A stretch of 64,000 nucleotides of DNA from contig CAJIYP010000002.1 of the NCBI GenBank assembly GCA_905181705.1, positions 1-64,000 on the forward strand, written 5' to 3'. Below, piece after piece: positions 27,981 to 37,085 of the stretch. Made by a program: the position numbers and the translations under genes. Each line of letters starts with the position of its first letter. Position 1 is the stretch's first letter. This stretch comes from Cryomorphaceae bacterium BACL29 MAG-121220-bin8 (lineage in GTDB: Bacteria > Bacteroidota > Bacteroidia > Flavobacteriales > Flavobacteriaceae). The notes under the pieces are model-generated. The model ran no database searches, was not told the origin of the DNA, and saw nothing but the letters and a program-made list of their open reading frames with translations.

Positions 27981-29418
27981 TTAATATCCGTAGTTTTGAA
28001 CCATATTAGAGTTAGCATTCAACTCAGATTGATAAATAGGCATTGCTGTATTGTAATCCCCATAAGATGGTGTTGTTCCAGTTCTATCATCATTAAGTTG
28101 CTTAGTACTATCTATAAGTGGCATACCTTGACCAGTTCTTAAAAGGTCATCATAACGTAAACCTTCACAGTAAAATTCTACTCTTCTTTCTTTAAGAATA
28201 TTTGCTAAAGTAGCTTCTTTGTAGTAGTCAGCTCCTAAACCTCTAATAGCAGGAATATTATTTAGATAAGTTAATGCAGTTGCTGCATCTCCTTGCCAAA
28301 GCATTGCTTCAGCATATATTAAATGCATTTCTTCAACTCTTATTATTGTAACGTTATCAGATCCTGTCATAGTTGGAAATTTACCTAATACTGTTGGGTA
28401 ACCTTGAGCGGTACCCACCATATTTGCAGCAAATCTTACATCACCAGGTCTTTCAAGTGCAAGATCCAAAAGGTCAGGGTTTGCTCCATCACCAGTAAGA
28501 ATTCTTACGTCTCCATAAGATGTTCCTCTTAAAATGTAAGCAACTCCATTAATTCCAGGGTTATCTGAACCAGACATAGCTATCTCAAATATAGAGTTAC
28601 TAGCATTATCAGTTGTATAAGAGGAAGCAAAACCTGAAGCAGTCACAGGAGATTTTCCAGAGTTATCTATTACCCATTTAGACATTGAAGCAGCACCAGA
28701 GTAATCTCCAGTTACTGAAGCAGCATATAATAAAGCTCGTGCTCCTACAGCGTAAGCACCAGCGAGAGTCATGTAACTAGATGAAACTGGTTGAGTCCAT
28801 CCAGACATCATAGCAATTGCAGTAGTAAGATCAGCGGTAATATCAGCTACATTTGACGCAACAGTTCCTCTTGCAGGTGTAAGGTTTTCAGAAACCTTGT
28901 ATGTCTTAACATAAGGAACTCCTAAAGACGACGCGCCACCTTGACCAGTAATAAAATGTTGACCATAAGCTTTCAATGCATCGAAGTGTACTAACGCTCT
29001 TACTGCATACGCTTGACCCTGTATGTAGGATATTCCATTCTGATCTCCCATTAAGGGAAGCAGCATCTGCAGCTATAACAATGTTACAAATTGCAATTAC
29101 TGAGTAGTAATTTACCCATGAACCTGCTCCTGTAGAGCTGTAATCCATTGATGAATTAGCAAATCTACCAGAGTTCATGTTAGAGTACATATTGTCTGTT
29201 CTAACATCTCCATCAATAATTTGATTTCTTCCATAGTAGCCAGAAGATGACATTCTATCGTATGCACTGTTCATTACAGCTGCTAAATCGGCCTCAGATT
29301 GTATTCCAGACGCTAAATCTTTATCAAGAGATAGTACCGGTTCTAGGTCTGCGTCTCCACACGAAACAATAATCGTTGCAGCGAAGAATAATAGTAAGTA
29401 TTTTTTTATATTTTTCAT
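27981..29418 (-). pseudogene. SusD/RagB family outer-membrane lipoprotein, one-base frameshift
   Basis: A nutrient-binding lipoprotein partner of the following SusC. The N-terminal frame (from 29418) has the lipobox IVSCGD and SusD-type YYSVIAICNIVIAAD. At the GGG at 29047-29049 (plus-strand CCC) reading must shift: removing one G turns ...SLNGRSEWN into SLNGDQNGISYIQGQAYAVRAL, the conserved SusD TPR segment, and continues to the stop at 27981. Corrected length is about 478 residues, normal for the family. The C-terminal half keeps RVEEMHLIYAEA and ILKERRVEFYCEGLRYDDLLRTG. Either a true frameshift mutation or a sequence error; susC is intact, which favours error or very recent loss. Confidence 0.9.
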
Positions 29419-29422
29419 ATTA

Positions 29423-32400
29423 TTAAAATTTTAAGTTTACACCGAAAGAAACTGACTTTAATGGTGGAGTGTAAATTTCCCACGATCCACTGTTTCTTAT
29501 TTCAGGGTCTACTGTTAAATTTGGATCTTTTGTCCAAGTAAACAGGTTTAAACCTCTTGCGCTGAACCCAACATTGTCGAATCCAAGTCTATTTGCAATA
29601 TCTTTTGGTAAGCTATAACCAACTACAACATCTCTTAATCTTACAAAATCTCCGTCATGTAAGAATCTTGTTGTTGTTCCAGATCCTGTAGCAGAAGTAC
29701 TCGTACTCCATCTCATTCTTGGAACATCAGTTATGTCACCAGGATTTTGCCATCTTTCCATAAGTTTTTGAGAACCTTGGTAGTATCTAGTAGAAAGTAA
29801 TCCAGTATTCTCTGAATACCAATTCCATCTTTCAAATACTTTATGTCCACCAGCAAAATACAAGTTACCGTCTACATAGAAATTCTTGTAGCTCAATCTT
29901 GTACCTAAACCACCAGAATAAGTAGGGATTCTATCTCCCTGTACCATTTGAGAAGCTTCGTTATAAGAATTAACAATTTCCATACTTGGGTCAGTGGCAC
30001 CACCTTTGTAGTATCTTGGATCTCCAGTAGCAGAATCTACTCCAGCCCAACCTCTAATGTACCAAACACCCATTGGCTCTCCAACTCTAGTTCTGTTGTA
30101 AGATCCGTCAAGGTTAATATCTGTTCCATCAGCTCTTTTTGCCAACGTTAATACTTCATTATCGTTGGTAGCATAGTTAGAATATACATTCCAAGTAAAG
30201 TCTCCTAATTTTAAGACATCAGCTGAAAGTTCTATTTCAACTCCCTTGTTTTCAACTTCACCAACGTTTTGAGTTTGTGAGCTGTGTCCAGTAGTTGTTG
30301 ATAACGGAACACTTTGAAGTAAATCATTAGTGTTCTTATTATAGTATCCAATAGATCCAGATACTCTGTTACCTAAGATTGAGAAGTCAACACCAACATC
30401 AAATAATGTTTGTTTTTCCCATGAGAACAATAAGTTTCCAAATGTTGAAGGATAGACAGCACCAGAGTCATTATAACTTGCACTGTATCCAAATAAGGAT
30501 TGGTATTGGTTTAATCCAACTCCATTGTTACCGGTTTCTCCAACAGACGCTCTAAGTTTTAAATTGTTAACTATGTCGTTATTTTCTAACCAGCTTTCTT
30601 GAGTCAAGTTCCAAGCTACACCAACAGACCAGAAATTACCAAATCTGTTACCACTAGCAAATCTTGAAGATCCATCTCTTTTAAAAGAAAAATCAGCAAT
30701 GTACTTGTCTTTATAACTATAGTTTAAAAGTCCTAAGAAAGAAAGTTCTTTCCAATCAGAAAAACCACCACTAGCAGCCTGGTCAGTACCAAAACTACTT
30801 ACGTAGTATAAACCTTCCGCAGCAACACCATATCCACTTGAGGCATTATTTGTGTTTTTACTTCTTCCAAATGAAGTTTGTAGAGTTGCAGCTATGTTGT
30901 GGTCATTTCCAAAAGTTTTAACGTAATCTAAACTATTTGTGTTAAACCAAGTAAAGTTCCTAGATGTATTTTGGTAAGAATAACCACCTCTGGAAGCACC
31001 ATCACCATGATCTGGATTTCTAAATTCGTGAGATACTCCTAATAAGAAATCAATTGCATAACGAGTTCTAAATTTTAGATTATCAGTAATTCTGTAAGTA
31101 ACACTTGTATTAGAAATAGCTCTAGTACCGTCATTTTGCTGGACATTTTTTTCAGCTAAATAAAGCGTGTTGAATACACTAGTAGATAAATTAATATTAT
31201 AAGATCCATCAGCATTCTTTGGTTGTTGCCAAGGACTCATAAATATCCTGTTAGCTTGAGGAGATCCAAAATAAGAACCACCCTCGTGAATACCATTTTG
31301 AATTGAATTAGACACTCTATTAGAAGTGCTAATATCTACTCTTCCAGATTTTCTTCTGTATGTAAAAGAACCACTAACTTGTTCGTAGTCAGTAGCAACA
31401 GATGTTCCTACCGTATTCTTGTATCCAAGAGACATTCTGAAGTTTTCTTGAGCAGAACCACCAGAAGCAGATAAATCATAAGATTGGTAAGGAGCGTCTT
31501 TAACTTTAATTAAATCTTCCCAGTTACCATCTACTCTTCCACCAGCATCCCATGCAGCAGCTCCAGCGAAATTAGCAAGAGCATAACCAGTAGCTCTTTC
31601 TTTAGTCCAACCATAATCGTTGATTAAAGTTTCAGCTCCAAGTTCAAGTCTTTGCTCACCAGTCAACATTGGTCTTTCATCTCTAGCGTAGTTTTGAAAA
31701 CCATATTGTGAGGTTAAGTTATACTTTACTTCTCCAGCTGATCCAGTTTTAGTAGTAATTACAATTACACCGTTAGAACCTCTTGCACCATAAGGAGCAG
31801 TAGCAGAAGCATCTTTAAGTACTGTAATACTCTCTATGTCTGAAGCGTTTACCATTGAAAGAATACCCATATCAGTTAAAAGTGGACTAATAGATCCATT
31901 ATTAACAGGAACTCCATCAATTACAAATAAAGGAGCGTTAGAACCTGAAATAGATCCTTCTCCTCTAATTCTAATATCTTGCGGAGCACCAGGCGTACCT
32001 GATTGTGTTGTAACTCTAAGACCAGCAACACGACCTTGAAGAGCCTGATCTGGAGAACTAAGGGCAACACCTTCAATTAACTCAGAGTCGATTACTACAG
32101 CACTACTTGTCAATCTTTTTCGATCTCTAGTAGTAATACCAGTAACAACTACTTCATCAAGTTCGTTACTTGAATTAAGTTGAACATTAATTTTGTTTGA
32201 ATTTCCAACTGCAACAGATTTGTTATCAAAACCTACAAAACTAAAGACTAAAACATCGCCTTTGTTAGCAGAGATTGAATAATTTCCATCAAAATCAGTA
32301 GTAACACCATTGCTGGTGCCCTCTACAACTACAGTCGCTCCAGGAAGTGCTAAACTGTTATCATCGGAAACATTCCCGGTAACAACATTTTGAGCAAACC

Positions 32401-32455
32401 CTAGATAAGACACTATCAACAGAGATAATGTAATAAATAATTTGAATTTTTTCAT
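29423..32455 (-). CDS. SusC/RagA family TonB-linked outer-membrane transporter
   Basis: A 1010-residue TonB-dependent transporter: signal peptide (1-21, ending LGFAQ), CarboxypepD-regulatory-like domain (about 24-95), plug (about 118-235, with GRVAGLRV, PLFVIDGVPV and LKDASATAPYGARGSNGVIVITTK), then a 22-strand-type barrel ending in VSFGVNLKF with the usual terminal Phe. It imports oligomers captured by SusD. No glycoside hydrolase, peptidase, sigma or anti-sigma gene accompanies the pair, so the substrate is not indicated. The codon use is richer in G and C than its neighbours, as for a highly expressed gene. Four bases separate it from susD. Confidence 0.96.
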   Translation of the reverse strand: MKKFKLFITLSLLIVSYLGFAQNVVTGNVSDDNSLALPGATVVVEGTSNGVTTDFDGNYSISANKGDVLVFSFVGFDNKSVAVGNSNKINVQLNSSNELDEVVVTGITTRDRKRLTSSAVVIDSELIEGVALSSPDQALQGRVAGLRVTTQSGTPGAPQDIRIRGEGSISGSNAPLFVIDGVPVNNGSISPLLTDMGILSMVNASDIESITVLKDASATAPYGARGSNGVIVITTKTGSAGEVKYNLTSQYGFQNYARDERPMLTGEQRLELGAETLINDYGWTKERATGYALANFAGAAAWDAGGRVDGNWEDLIKVKDAPYQSYDLSASGGSAQENFRMSLGYKNTVGTSVATDYEQVSGSFTYRRKSGRVDISTSNRVSNSIQNGIHEGGSYFGSPQANRIFMSPWQQPKNADGSYNINLSTSVFNTLYLAEKNVQQNDGTRAISNTSVTYRITDNLKFRTRYAIDFLLGVSHEFRNPDHGDGASRGGYSYQNTSRNFTWFNTNSLDYVKTFGNDHNIAATLQTSFGRSKNTNNASSGYGVAAEGLYYVSSFGTDQAASGGFSDWKELSFLGLLNYSYKDKYIADFSFKRDGSSRFASGNRFGNFWSVGVAWNLTQESWLENNDIVNNLKLRASVGETGNNGVGLNQYQSLFGYSASYNDSGAVYPSTFGNLLFSWEKQTLFDVGVDFSILGNRVSGSIGYYNKNTNDLLQSVPLSTTTGHSSQTQNVGEVENKGVEIELSADVLKLGDFTWNVYSNYATNDNEVLTLAKRADGTDINLDGSYNRTRVGEPMGVWYIRGWAGVDSATGDPRYYKGGATDPSMEIVNSYNEASQMVQGDRIPTYSGGLGTRLSYKNFYVDGNLYFAGGHKVFERWNWYSENTGLLSTRYYQGSQKLMERWQNPGDITDVPRMRWSTSTSATGSGTTTRFLHDGDFVRLRDVVVGYSLPKDIANRLGFDNVGFSARGLNLFTWTKDPNLTVDPEIRNSGSWEIYTPPLKSVSFGVNLKF

Positions 32456-32759
32456 AAGTCTATTTTTGATTATATAACAAATATGTTAAAATTTAGTTAA
32501 ATATAAAAGCTTTTTCATGTAAAAATGATCAAATTGTCAATAACTCATCTCTATAATTATTAATTAAATAAAAATACCGAATAGAATTTTTTTTTTTAAA
32601 TAATTCTATGAATTACATTACAATTCCTTTCAAATTCAATGCTTTTTTTAAATAAATTATTTAAAAATATAAACCTCACAACTTACTTACAATCAACTAA
32701 AAAAAATATTATTTTATTATCAGCGTATTTTTATTTAAATAATTTCTTACTAACTTCAA
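32456..32759. other. Gene-free AT-rich region upstream of susC and the DUF488 gene
   Basis: About 300 bases without a supported gene. It must hold the divergent promoters. On the minus strand CATATTTG (32478-32485) is one mismatch from the -7 consensus for susC, without a clear -33 partner. I see long A/T runs and nothing else. Confidence 0.5.
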
Positions 32760-33194
32760 GTTATCAAAACAGCAAATTTTAATATTCTTAAGAAAAACGA
32801 GGTTCCTGGAGCGATATCTATTGCTTTATACCCCTCAAATTTCGTAGATGTAAAATTTGAATACAAAGCCTTAGCTCCTAATTATAAACTAATAAATAGC
32901 CTTAAAAAAAAGTTAATCTCAGAAGATAAGTTTATTTTTTTGTATCAAGAACAACTAAGTGAATTGAATCCAAAAAATGTTGTTGAACACTTGAATTTTA
33001 TTACAGGTGATTTTGAACCCGTTTTGATGTGTCATTGTGCTAAAACAAAATTTTGCCACCGTCATTTAGTAGCTCAATGGTTAGAAAATGAGTTAGGAAT
33101 TAATATTATGGAATTTAATGTTATTGATTTTGAAAGAAAACAAGGGTATTTAAAAAAGAAATCAGTTCCCTCCTTGTTTAACGAAGAAGATTAG
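32760..33194 (+). CDS. DUF488 family protein without a canonical start codon
   Basis: The reading frame is open from 32754 to 33194. It encodes a full DUF488-like protein: the N-terminal part VIKTANFNILKKNEV, then AISIALYPSNF, and the conserved C-terminal LMCHCAKTKFCHRHLVAQWL with two or three Cys and His that look metal- or catalysis-related. The only ordinary start in frame is TTG at 32940, which would discard the first 60 residues. The family start falls at GTT (32760) or ATC (32763); neither is normal. I set 32760 by alignment to the usual N-terminus. Function of the family is unknown. The end overlaps the convergent small gene by four bases. Confidence 0.7.
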   Translation, partial: VIKTANFNILKKNEVPGAISIALYPSNFVDVKFEYKALAPNYKLINSLKKKLISEDKFIFLYQEQLSELNPKNVVEHLNFITGDFEPVLMCHCAKTKFCHRHLVAQWLENELGINIMEFNVIDFERKQGYLKKKSVPSLFNEED

Positions 33195-33322
33195 AAAAAG
33201 TAATAAGTGATTAATCCACCTAATAATAATCCTTTAATAAAAGAAATCCACATAGCTTGATAGTTAGAGATACCCCAAAGTTTTAAAAATTTTTCTACAT
33301 ATTTTTTATGCCATTGAATCAC
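33191..33322 (-). CDS. Small single-pass membrane protein (43 residues)
   Basis: A GTG start at 33322 overlaps the stop of the upstream gene as GTGA. The product has an amphipathic N-terminal part (QWHKKYVEKFLKLWGISNYQ) and one membrane helix (WISFIKGLLLGGLITYYFF). Short proteins of this shape occur in flavobacteria without known function. Overlap with the preceding gene on the same strand supports real translation. Confidence 0.6.
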   Translation of the reverse strand: MIQWHKKYVEKFLKLWGISNYQAMWISFIKGLLLGGLITYYFF

Positions 33323-33996
33323 CTTAATGTTTTTATATCTTGCTGAAAAGCATCAAATAAAAGCTTTAAATCAGAGTCGTCTCTAACAGAAATTTTATTG
33401 GACTTCATGAATTTCTTTATTTCCCCACTCTTCGAGCTATTAAACAATTCAATTATAGATTTTTTACTAATTCTTATCATTCTCTTTTTATCACCTGATT
33501 GGATATAGGTTTCATCTGCTCTTCTATATCTCAAATTAGGTTTGTCTACAATTCCTACTTTGTACTCCGGTTCAATAGCATTTAAACGAACAGCTTTTAT
33601 TACAGAAAAATTATTGTTTTTAGTAATCTGCTTATAAAAATTTCCTTGGTAAACAATGAAATTAGCATCCTTAAATGCTACAGAGACCACCTTATTTGGT
33701 TTTAGATTTAGAATTTTCTCGTCGGATTCAATTTCAATTGTTTCTTTGATAATATTGTAGTTTGACTTTATCCTGATGGGTTTGTAACCGTCCAATAAAT
33801 TTATAACAGCATCCTGGGATTTTTTATAGAAATACTTACTCCCGTCAATTTCAACATCAACCCCCTCTTTTCCGGAAGCTACATCATTTAATACTCTTTG
33901 AAATTGAGTAGATAAACCGGTTCCAGATTGAAATTCTTGAGAAAATATCATGGAACTAATCGAAGAGAATAAAATTGTAAAAAGTATATTTTTCAT
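33319..33996 (-). CDS. Secreted protein of unknown function
   Basis: A 225-residue protein with a signal peptide (ISSMIFSQ, cleavage near residue 19) and a mixed alpha/beta body without a motif I recognise. It contains a GTGLSTQFQRVLNDVASGKEGVDVEIDG stretch and a basic C-terminal helical part with RMIRISKKSIIELFNSSK. Probably periplasmic. It is translationally coupled by GTGA to the small membrane protein downstream and lies 43 bases after the hydrolase gene at 34040, so the three may form one operon. Confidence 0.7.
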   Translation of the reverse strand: MKNILFTILFSSISSMIFSQEFQSGTGLSTQFQRVLNDVASGKEGVDVEIDGSKYFYKKSQDAVINLLDGYKPIRIKSNYNIIKETIEIESDEKILNLKPNKVVSVAFKDANFIVYQGNFYKQITKNNNFSVIKAVRLNAIEPEYKVGIVDKPNLRYRRADETYIQSGDKKRMIRISKKSIIELFNSSKSGEIKKFMKSNKISVRDDSDLKLLFDAFQQDIKTLR

Positions 33997-34039
33997 TTGA
34001 TTTATGAATAGTGTTAAATTAAAAAGTTTAATATATAAA

Positions 34040-34960
34040 TTAATTTTCTTTTAAAATTTGATTAAAAAGTAAATTTTCAAATTCCTCTTTATTTTCCATG
34101 TTTGGAAGGTGACCAGATTCAGAGACAAAATATTCTTTTCTTCTGGGCATTAATTTATTTAATTTGTCTTTGAATTCATTGTAAACAACAGCAGAATCGC
34201 TGTCCCCCCAAATTGTATAAAAAGGTATTTCCGAACCGTTAATAAAACTATTTTCTGTATCTAAATTTACATGATTTTTTCTTGTAGAGATTAATGCTCT
34301 TGCAAACCCTTCATATTGTAATAGATTTTCATATTTATTATCCCATCCTTTAAAATTTTCAGGATATTTAAAATCTAGTAATTGTCCTTTTGAAATAGTA
34401 GGGTAATTGTTTTTAATAAAATTATTTATCTCTTTTCCGCTAACTGATTTATTTTCAGTAGGGTTGTGATCCTGAAAACTTGATGCAGAAACATAAATCA
34501 ATTTTTCTACAAGCTCTGGTTTTAAATATGCAATTTTAGAGATTACTCTTCCTCCGTTAGAGAGTCCAAGTAATGTTGCTTTTTTTATATTTAATTCTTC
34601 CAAAAGCTCTATCACTTGACCAGCTAAAAGATTATCTGTGTAATCAATATCTAAATTGGAAGAATATCCTCTTCCGTATAAATCTAATCTAAGGACTTTG
34701 TATCCTTTTTCCGATGCGGAGTAGTAGGTGTCGTCCCAAATATAGGAGGGAACAGAAAATCCATGAATAAAAACCAATGTCTTTAAAGATTTTTGGTTAT
34801 CAATCTCATAATAAGTATGTCCCTTTGAAAGTTTAATAAAATTTCCTGTTTGAATTTTTTCCCGGAAACGGATGTTTTTATCAACAGTTTCATAATTGTT
34901 GAACTGACAGGAAACAAAAAAAATAATGAAAGGAAAATAATTTAAAAATAATTTTTTCAT
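34040..34960 (-). CDS. Alpha/beta-hydrolase lipoprotein
   Basis: A 306-residue lipoprotein (lipobox IFFVSC, Cys18) of the alpha/beta-hydrolase fold. The HG oxyanion motif is VFIHGFSVPSYIWD, the nucleophile elbow GLSNGGR (Ser), the acid in TIWGDSDSAV and the catalytic His in VSESGHLPNMENKEEF. The overall pattern fits the proline iminopeptidase/lactonase-like group acting on small substrates. Substrate unknown. Confidence 0.85.
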   Translation of the reverse strand: MKKLFLNYFPFIIFFVSCQFNNYETVDKNIRFREKIQTGNFIKLSKGHTYYEIDNQKSLKTLVFIHGFSVPSYIWDDTYYSASEKGYKVLRLDLYGRGYSSNLDIDYTDNLLAGQVIELLEELNIKKATLLGLSNGGRVISKIAYLKPELVEKLIYVSASSFQDHNPTENKSVSGKEINNFIKNNYPTISKGQLLDFKYPENFKGWDNKYENLLQYEGFARALISTRKNHVNLDTENSFINGSEIPFYTIWGDSDSAVVYNEFKDKLNKLMPRRKEYFVSESGHLPNMENKEEFENLLFNQILKEN

Positions 34961-35024
34961 TTCTTAAATATATAATTAATAAACTTAGATTTGATTTTCT
35001 AAATTTAGGCAATTATTTTTTTTA

Positions 35025-35921
35025 ATGAACAATAGAAATTTAGGTTTATTAGCTGCTTTTGGAGCAACTTTAATTTATGGTTTTAACCATACAATTGCTA
35101 AAAACCTGATGCCAACCTATATTGGTCCTTTTGCTTTTATTCTTCTTAGAGTTTTAGGAGCTGCTATTTTATTTTGGATATTAAGTATTTTTTTTAAAAA
35201 TGAGAAAATCGACAAAAAAGATTGGCCAAGAATAATTTTATGTTCTTTTCTTGGAATGGTTATAAATATGTTAGCCTTTTTTAAAGGCTTAGAACTCTCC
35301 ACGCCTATTAATAGTTCTGTGCTTATTACTGTTGTTCCTATTTTTGTTTTTGTTTTTTCTGCAATTATTATAAAAGAGAGGGTAAGCCTTTTAAAGGTTG
35401 TTGGAATTTCTGCAGGTTTTTTTGGTGCATTGATTTTGATTTTAAAAAGTCCCTCAACTGGTTACAATGCTCCCGATATTCCAACTGGTAATTTGTTATT
35501 CGTTTTAAATTCATCTACCTATGGCCTTTATTTGATTTTTGTTAAACCCCTTGTAGAAAAATACAATATAATCACCTTATTTAGGTGGTTGTTTTTATTT
35601 GGGTTTTTAATGAATTTTCCTTTAACTGTTTCCGAGTTCTCAAGTGTTGATTGGTTAAATCTTCCTTTTTATGATGCCATTCTTCCGATGCTGTATGTAG
35701 TGGTGGGAACTACTTTTTTTACTTACCTATTTAATGCATATGCTTTAACTCAATTAAAAGCCTCAACTGTTAGCTCATTCATTTACCTTCAACCTATCGT
35801 TGGAATTATCTATGCACTAACAACTAAAAACGATTCATTAACTCTAGTTAACGTCATTGGAATGGTTTTGATTTTTGTAGGTGTTTATTTGGTTACAAAA
35901 AAAATAGAACAAAAAATTTAA
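35025..35921 (+). CDS. EamA/DMT superfamily transporter
   Basis: A 298-residue inner-membrane protein with ten predicted helices in two EamA repeats. Motifs include AAFGATLIYGFNHTIAKNLMP at the N-terminus, FLGMVINMLAFFKGLELS and the repeat-two end LQPIVGIIYALTTKNDSLT. It most likely exports a small metabolite or amino acid, as RhaT/YdcZ-type relatives do; substrate unknown. It diverges from the hydrolase gene 64 bases away. Confidence 0.9.
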   Translation: MNNRNLGLLAAFGATLIYGFNHTIAKNLMPTYIGPFAFILLRVLGAAILFWILSIFFKNEKIDKKDWPRIILCSFLGMVINMLAFFKGLELSTPINSSVLITVVPIFVFVFSAIIIKERVSLLKVVGISAGFFGALILILKSPSTGYNAPDIPTGNLLFVLNSSTYGLYLIFVKPLVEKYNIITLFRWLFLFGFLMNFPLTVSEFSSVDWLNLPFYDAILPMLYVVVGTTFFTYLFNAYALTQLKASTVSSFIYLQPIVGIIYALTTKNDSLTLVNVIGMVLIFVGVYLVTKKIEQKI

Positions 35922-36019
35922 TTTTTAAGTTAAATTAAAATCTATTAACTCTCGACAAATAATATATTGATTTTTTTGTTGTAGTAAGTGGGGTGGTGTT
36001 CGAGTTGGTATAAAAATTA

Positions 36020-36109
36020 AACGGCTACTTCAAATAAATAAGAGCGAGTAATAAGAAACATACTGCTCTTATTAATTATCTCCATTTAATCGGAATAGCC
36101 GAAAAAATT
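36020..36109 (+). ncRNA. Candidate structured RNA between the DMT gene and csp
   Basis: The segment folds into nested stems. The outer helix is CGGCTA (36022-36027) with TAGCCG (36096-36101). The inner helix is AATAAGAGC (36037-36045) with GCTCTTATT (36065-36073), extended after a one-base bulge by AGTA/TACT around a ten-base loop. On the plus strand it is followed by AAAAAATTTTTT, a possible terminator tract. The preceding 36 bases are unusually G-rich for this genome. Strand is uncertain; no clear promoter is seen. Confidence 0.35.
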
Positions 36110-36113
36110 TTTT

Positions 36114-36143
36114 GTTCTTAATCTAAACTTTTAGATTAAGAAC
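36114..36143 (-). terminator. Strong hairpin downstream of csp
   Basis: A perfect 14-base inverted repeat GTTCTTAATCTAAA / TTTAGATTAAGAAC with a two-base centre lies 24 bases after the csp stop. On the minus strand it is followed by AAAAAATTTTTT. It also reads as a hairpin for plus-strand transcripts. Confidence 0.65.
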
Positions 36144-36166
36144 GATAGTGTGCCGTTAAAATAGAG

Positions 36167-36361
36167 TTAATCTATTTTTTTAACGTTAATTGCACTCATT
36201 CCCTTAGGACCTTCTTCAAGTTCGAATTCAACTTTATCGTTTTCATCAATTCTGTCAATTAGTCCTGACACGTGTACAAAGTGGTCTTTTTCAATACCGT
36301 CTTCTTTGATAAAACCATAACCTTTGGATCCGTTAAAGAATTTTACAATTCCATTTTTCAT
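36167..36361 (-). CDS. Cold-shock domain protein
   Basis: A 64-residue single cold-shock domain (CspA family) that binds single-stranded RNA and acts as an RNA chaperone. RNP1 KGYGFIKEDG is at about 13-22 and RNP2 HFVHVSGL at about 27-34. KDHFVHVS replaces the more common KDIFVHFS/A; otherwise normal in length. Its 89-base upstream region holds the 5' leader and shares space with the divergent methyltransferase gene. Confidence 0.95.
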   Translation of the reverse strand: MKNGIVKFFNGSKGYGFIKEDGIEKDHFVHVSGLIDRIDENDKVEFELEEGPKGMSAINVKKID

Positions 36362-36450
36362 AATATTATATTTATTAAATTTCTGGCGAATGTAGTGTAA
36401 ATTAAATTATTATATACTTATATAAACAATTTTTATTTCTATTTTTAAAA

Positions 36451-37071
36451 ATGGATTTTGATAAATTAGAGGAACATTGGGAAAATGTTCATTCAAAAAA
36501 AAAGGAAAATGAAGTAAGTTGGTATCAAATTCTTCCCCATAAATCTATTGAAATCATAAAATCTTTAAATCTAAATTTAGATTCAAATATAATAGATATT
36601 GGAGCAGGAGAAAGTAGATTGGTTGACAATCTTTTAAATATGGGTTTTAAAAATATCGATGTTTTAGATATTTCAAAAAGTGCAATTGATAAAGCAAAAA
36701 AAAGATTAGGCCATAAATCTTCTCGAGTAAATTGGATTGTATGTGATGTAAATCACTTTGTTCCGACCAAAAAATATGATTTGTGGCACGATAGAGCTGC
36801 ATTTCATTTTTTAAAACAATTAGATCAAATAAATAATTATATTTCTTTAACCTCCCATTCAATTTCTGAAAATGGAAACATGATTCTAGCAACATTTTCA
36901 TCAGACGGACCCCAAAAATGTAGTGGATTGGAGGTAGTTAGGTATAGTAAGGATTCTATAAAAAATGAGTTCGAGGAGCATTTTAAATTAATAAATCATC
37001 AAATATCCAACCATACAACCCCATTTAATACAAATCAAGAATTTATTTTTGCATCTTTTGTAAAAAAGTAA
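36451..37071 (+). CDS. Class I SAM-dependent methyltransferase
   Basis: A 206-residue protein with SAM motif I IIDIGAGESRLVDNLL, acidic motif II VLDISKSAI and motif III-like VNWIVCDVNHFVP, then LWHDRAAFHFLKQLDQINNYI. The last segment is typical of the small methyltransferases related to thiopurine/tellurite-resistance TehB-like enzymes. Substrate not identifiable. It stands alone, divergent from csp. Confidence 0.87.
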   Translation: MDFDKLEEHWENVHSKKKENEVSWYQILPHKSIEIIKSLNLNLDSNIIDIGAGESRLVDNLLNMGFKNIDVLDISKSAIDKAKKRLGHKSSRVNWIVCDVNHFVPTKKYDLWHDRAAFHFLKQLDQINNYISLTSHSISENGNMILATFSSDGPQKCSGLEVVRYSKDSIKNEFEEHFKLINHQISNHTTPFNTNQEFIFASFVKK

Positions 37072-37085
37072 AATAATTTTTTAAA

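Noticed and set aside
32478-32485. CATATTTG as the susC -7 promoter box
   Set aside because: One mismatch in the first base and no -33 TTG at a suitable distance; kept only as a note in the intergenic entry.
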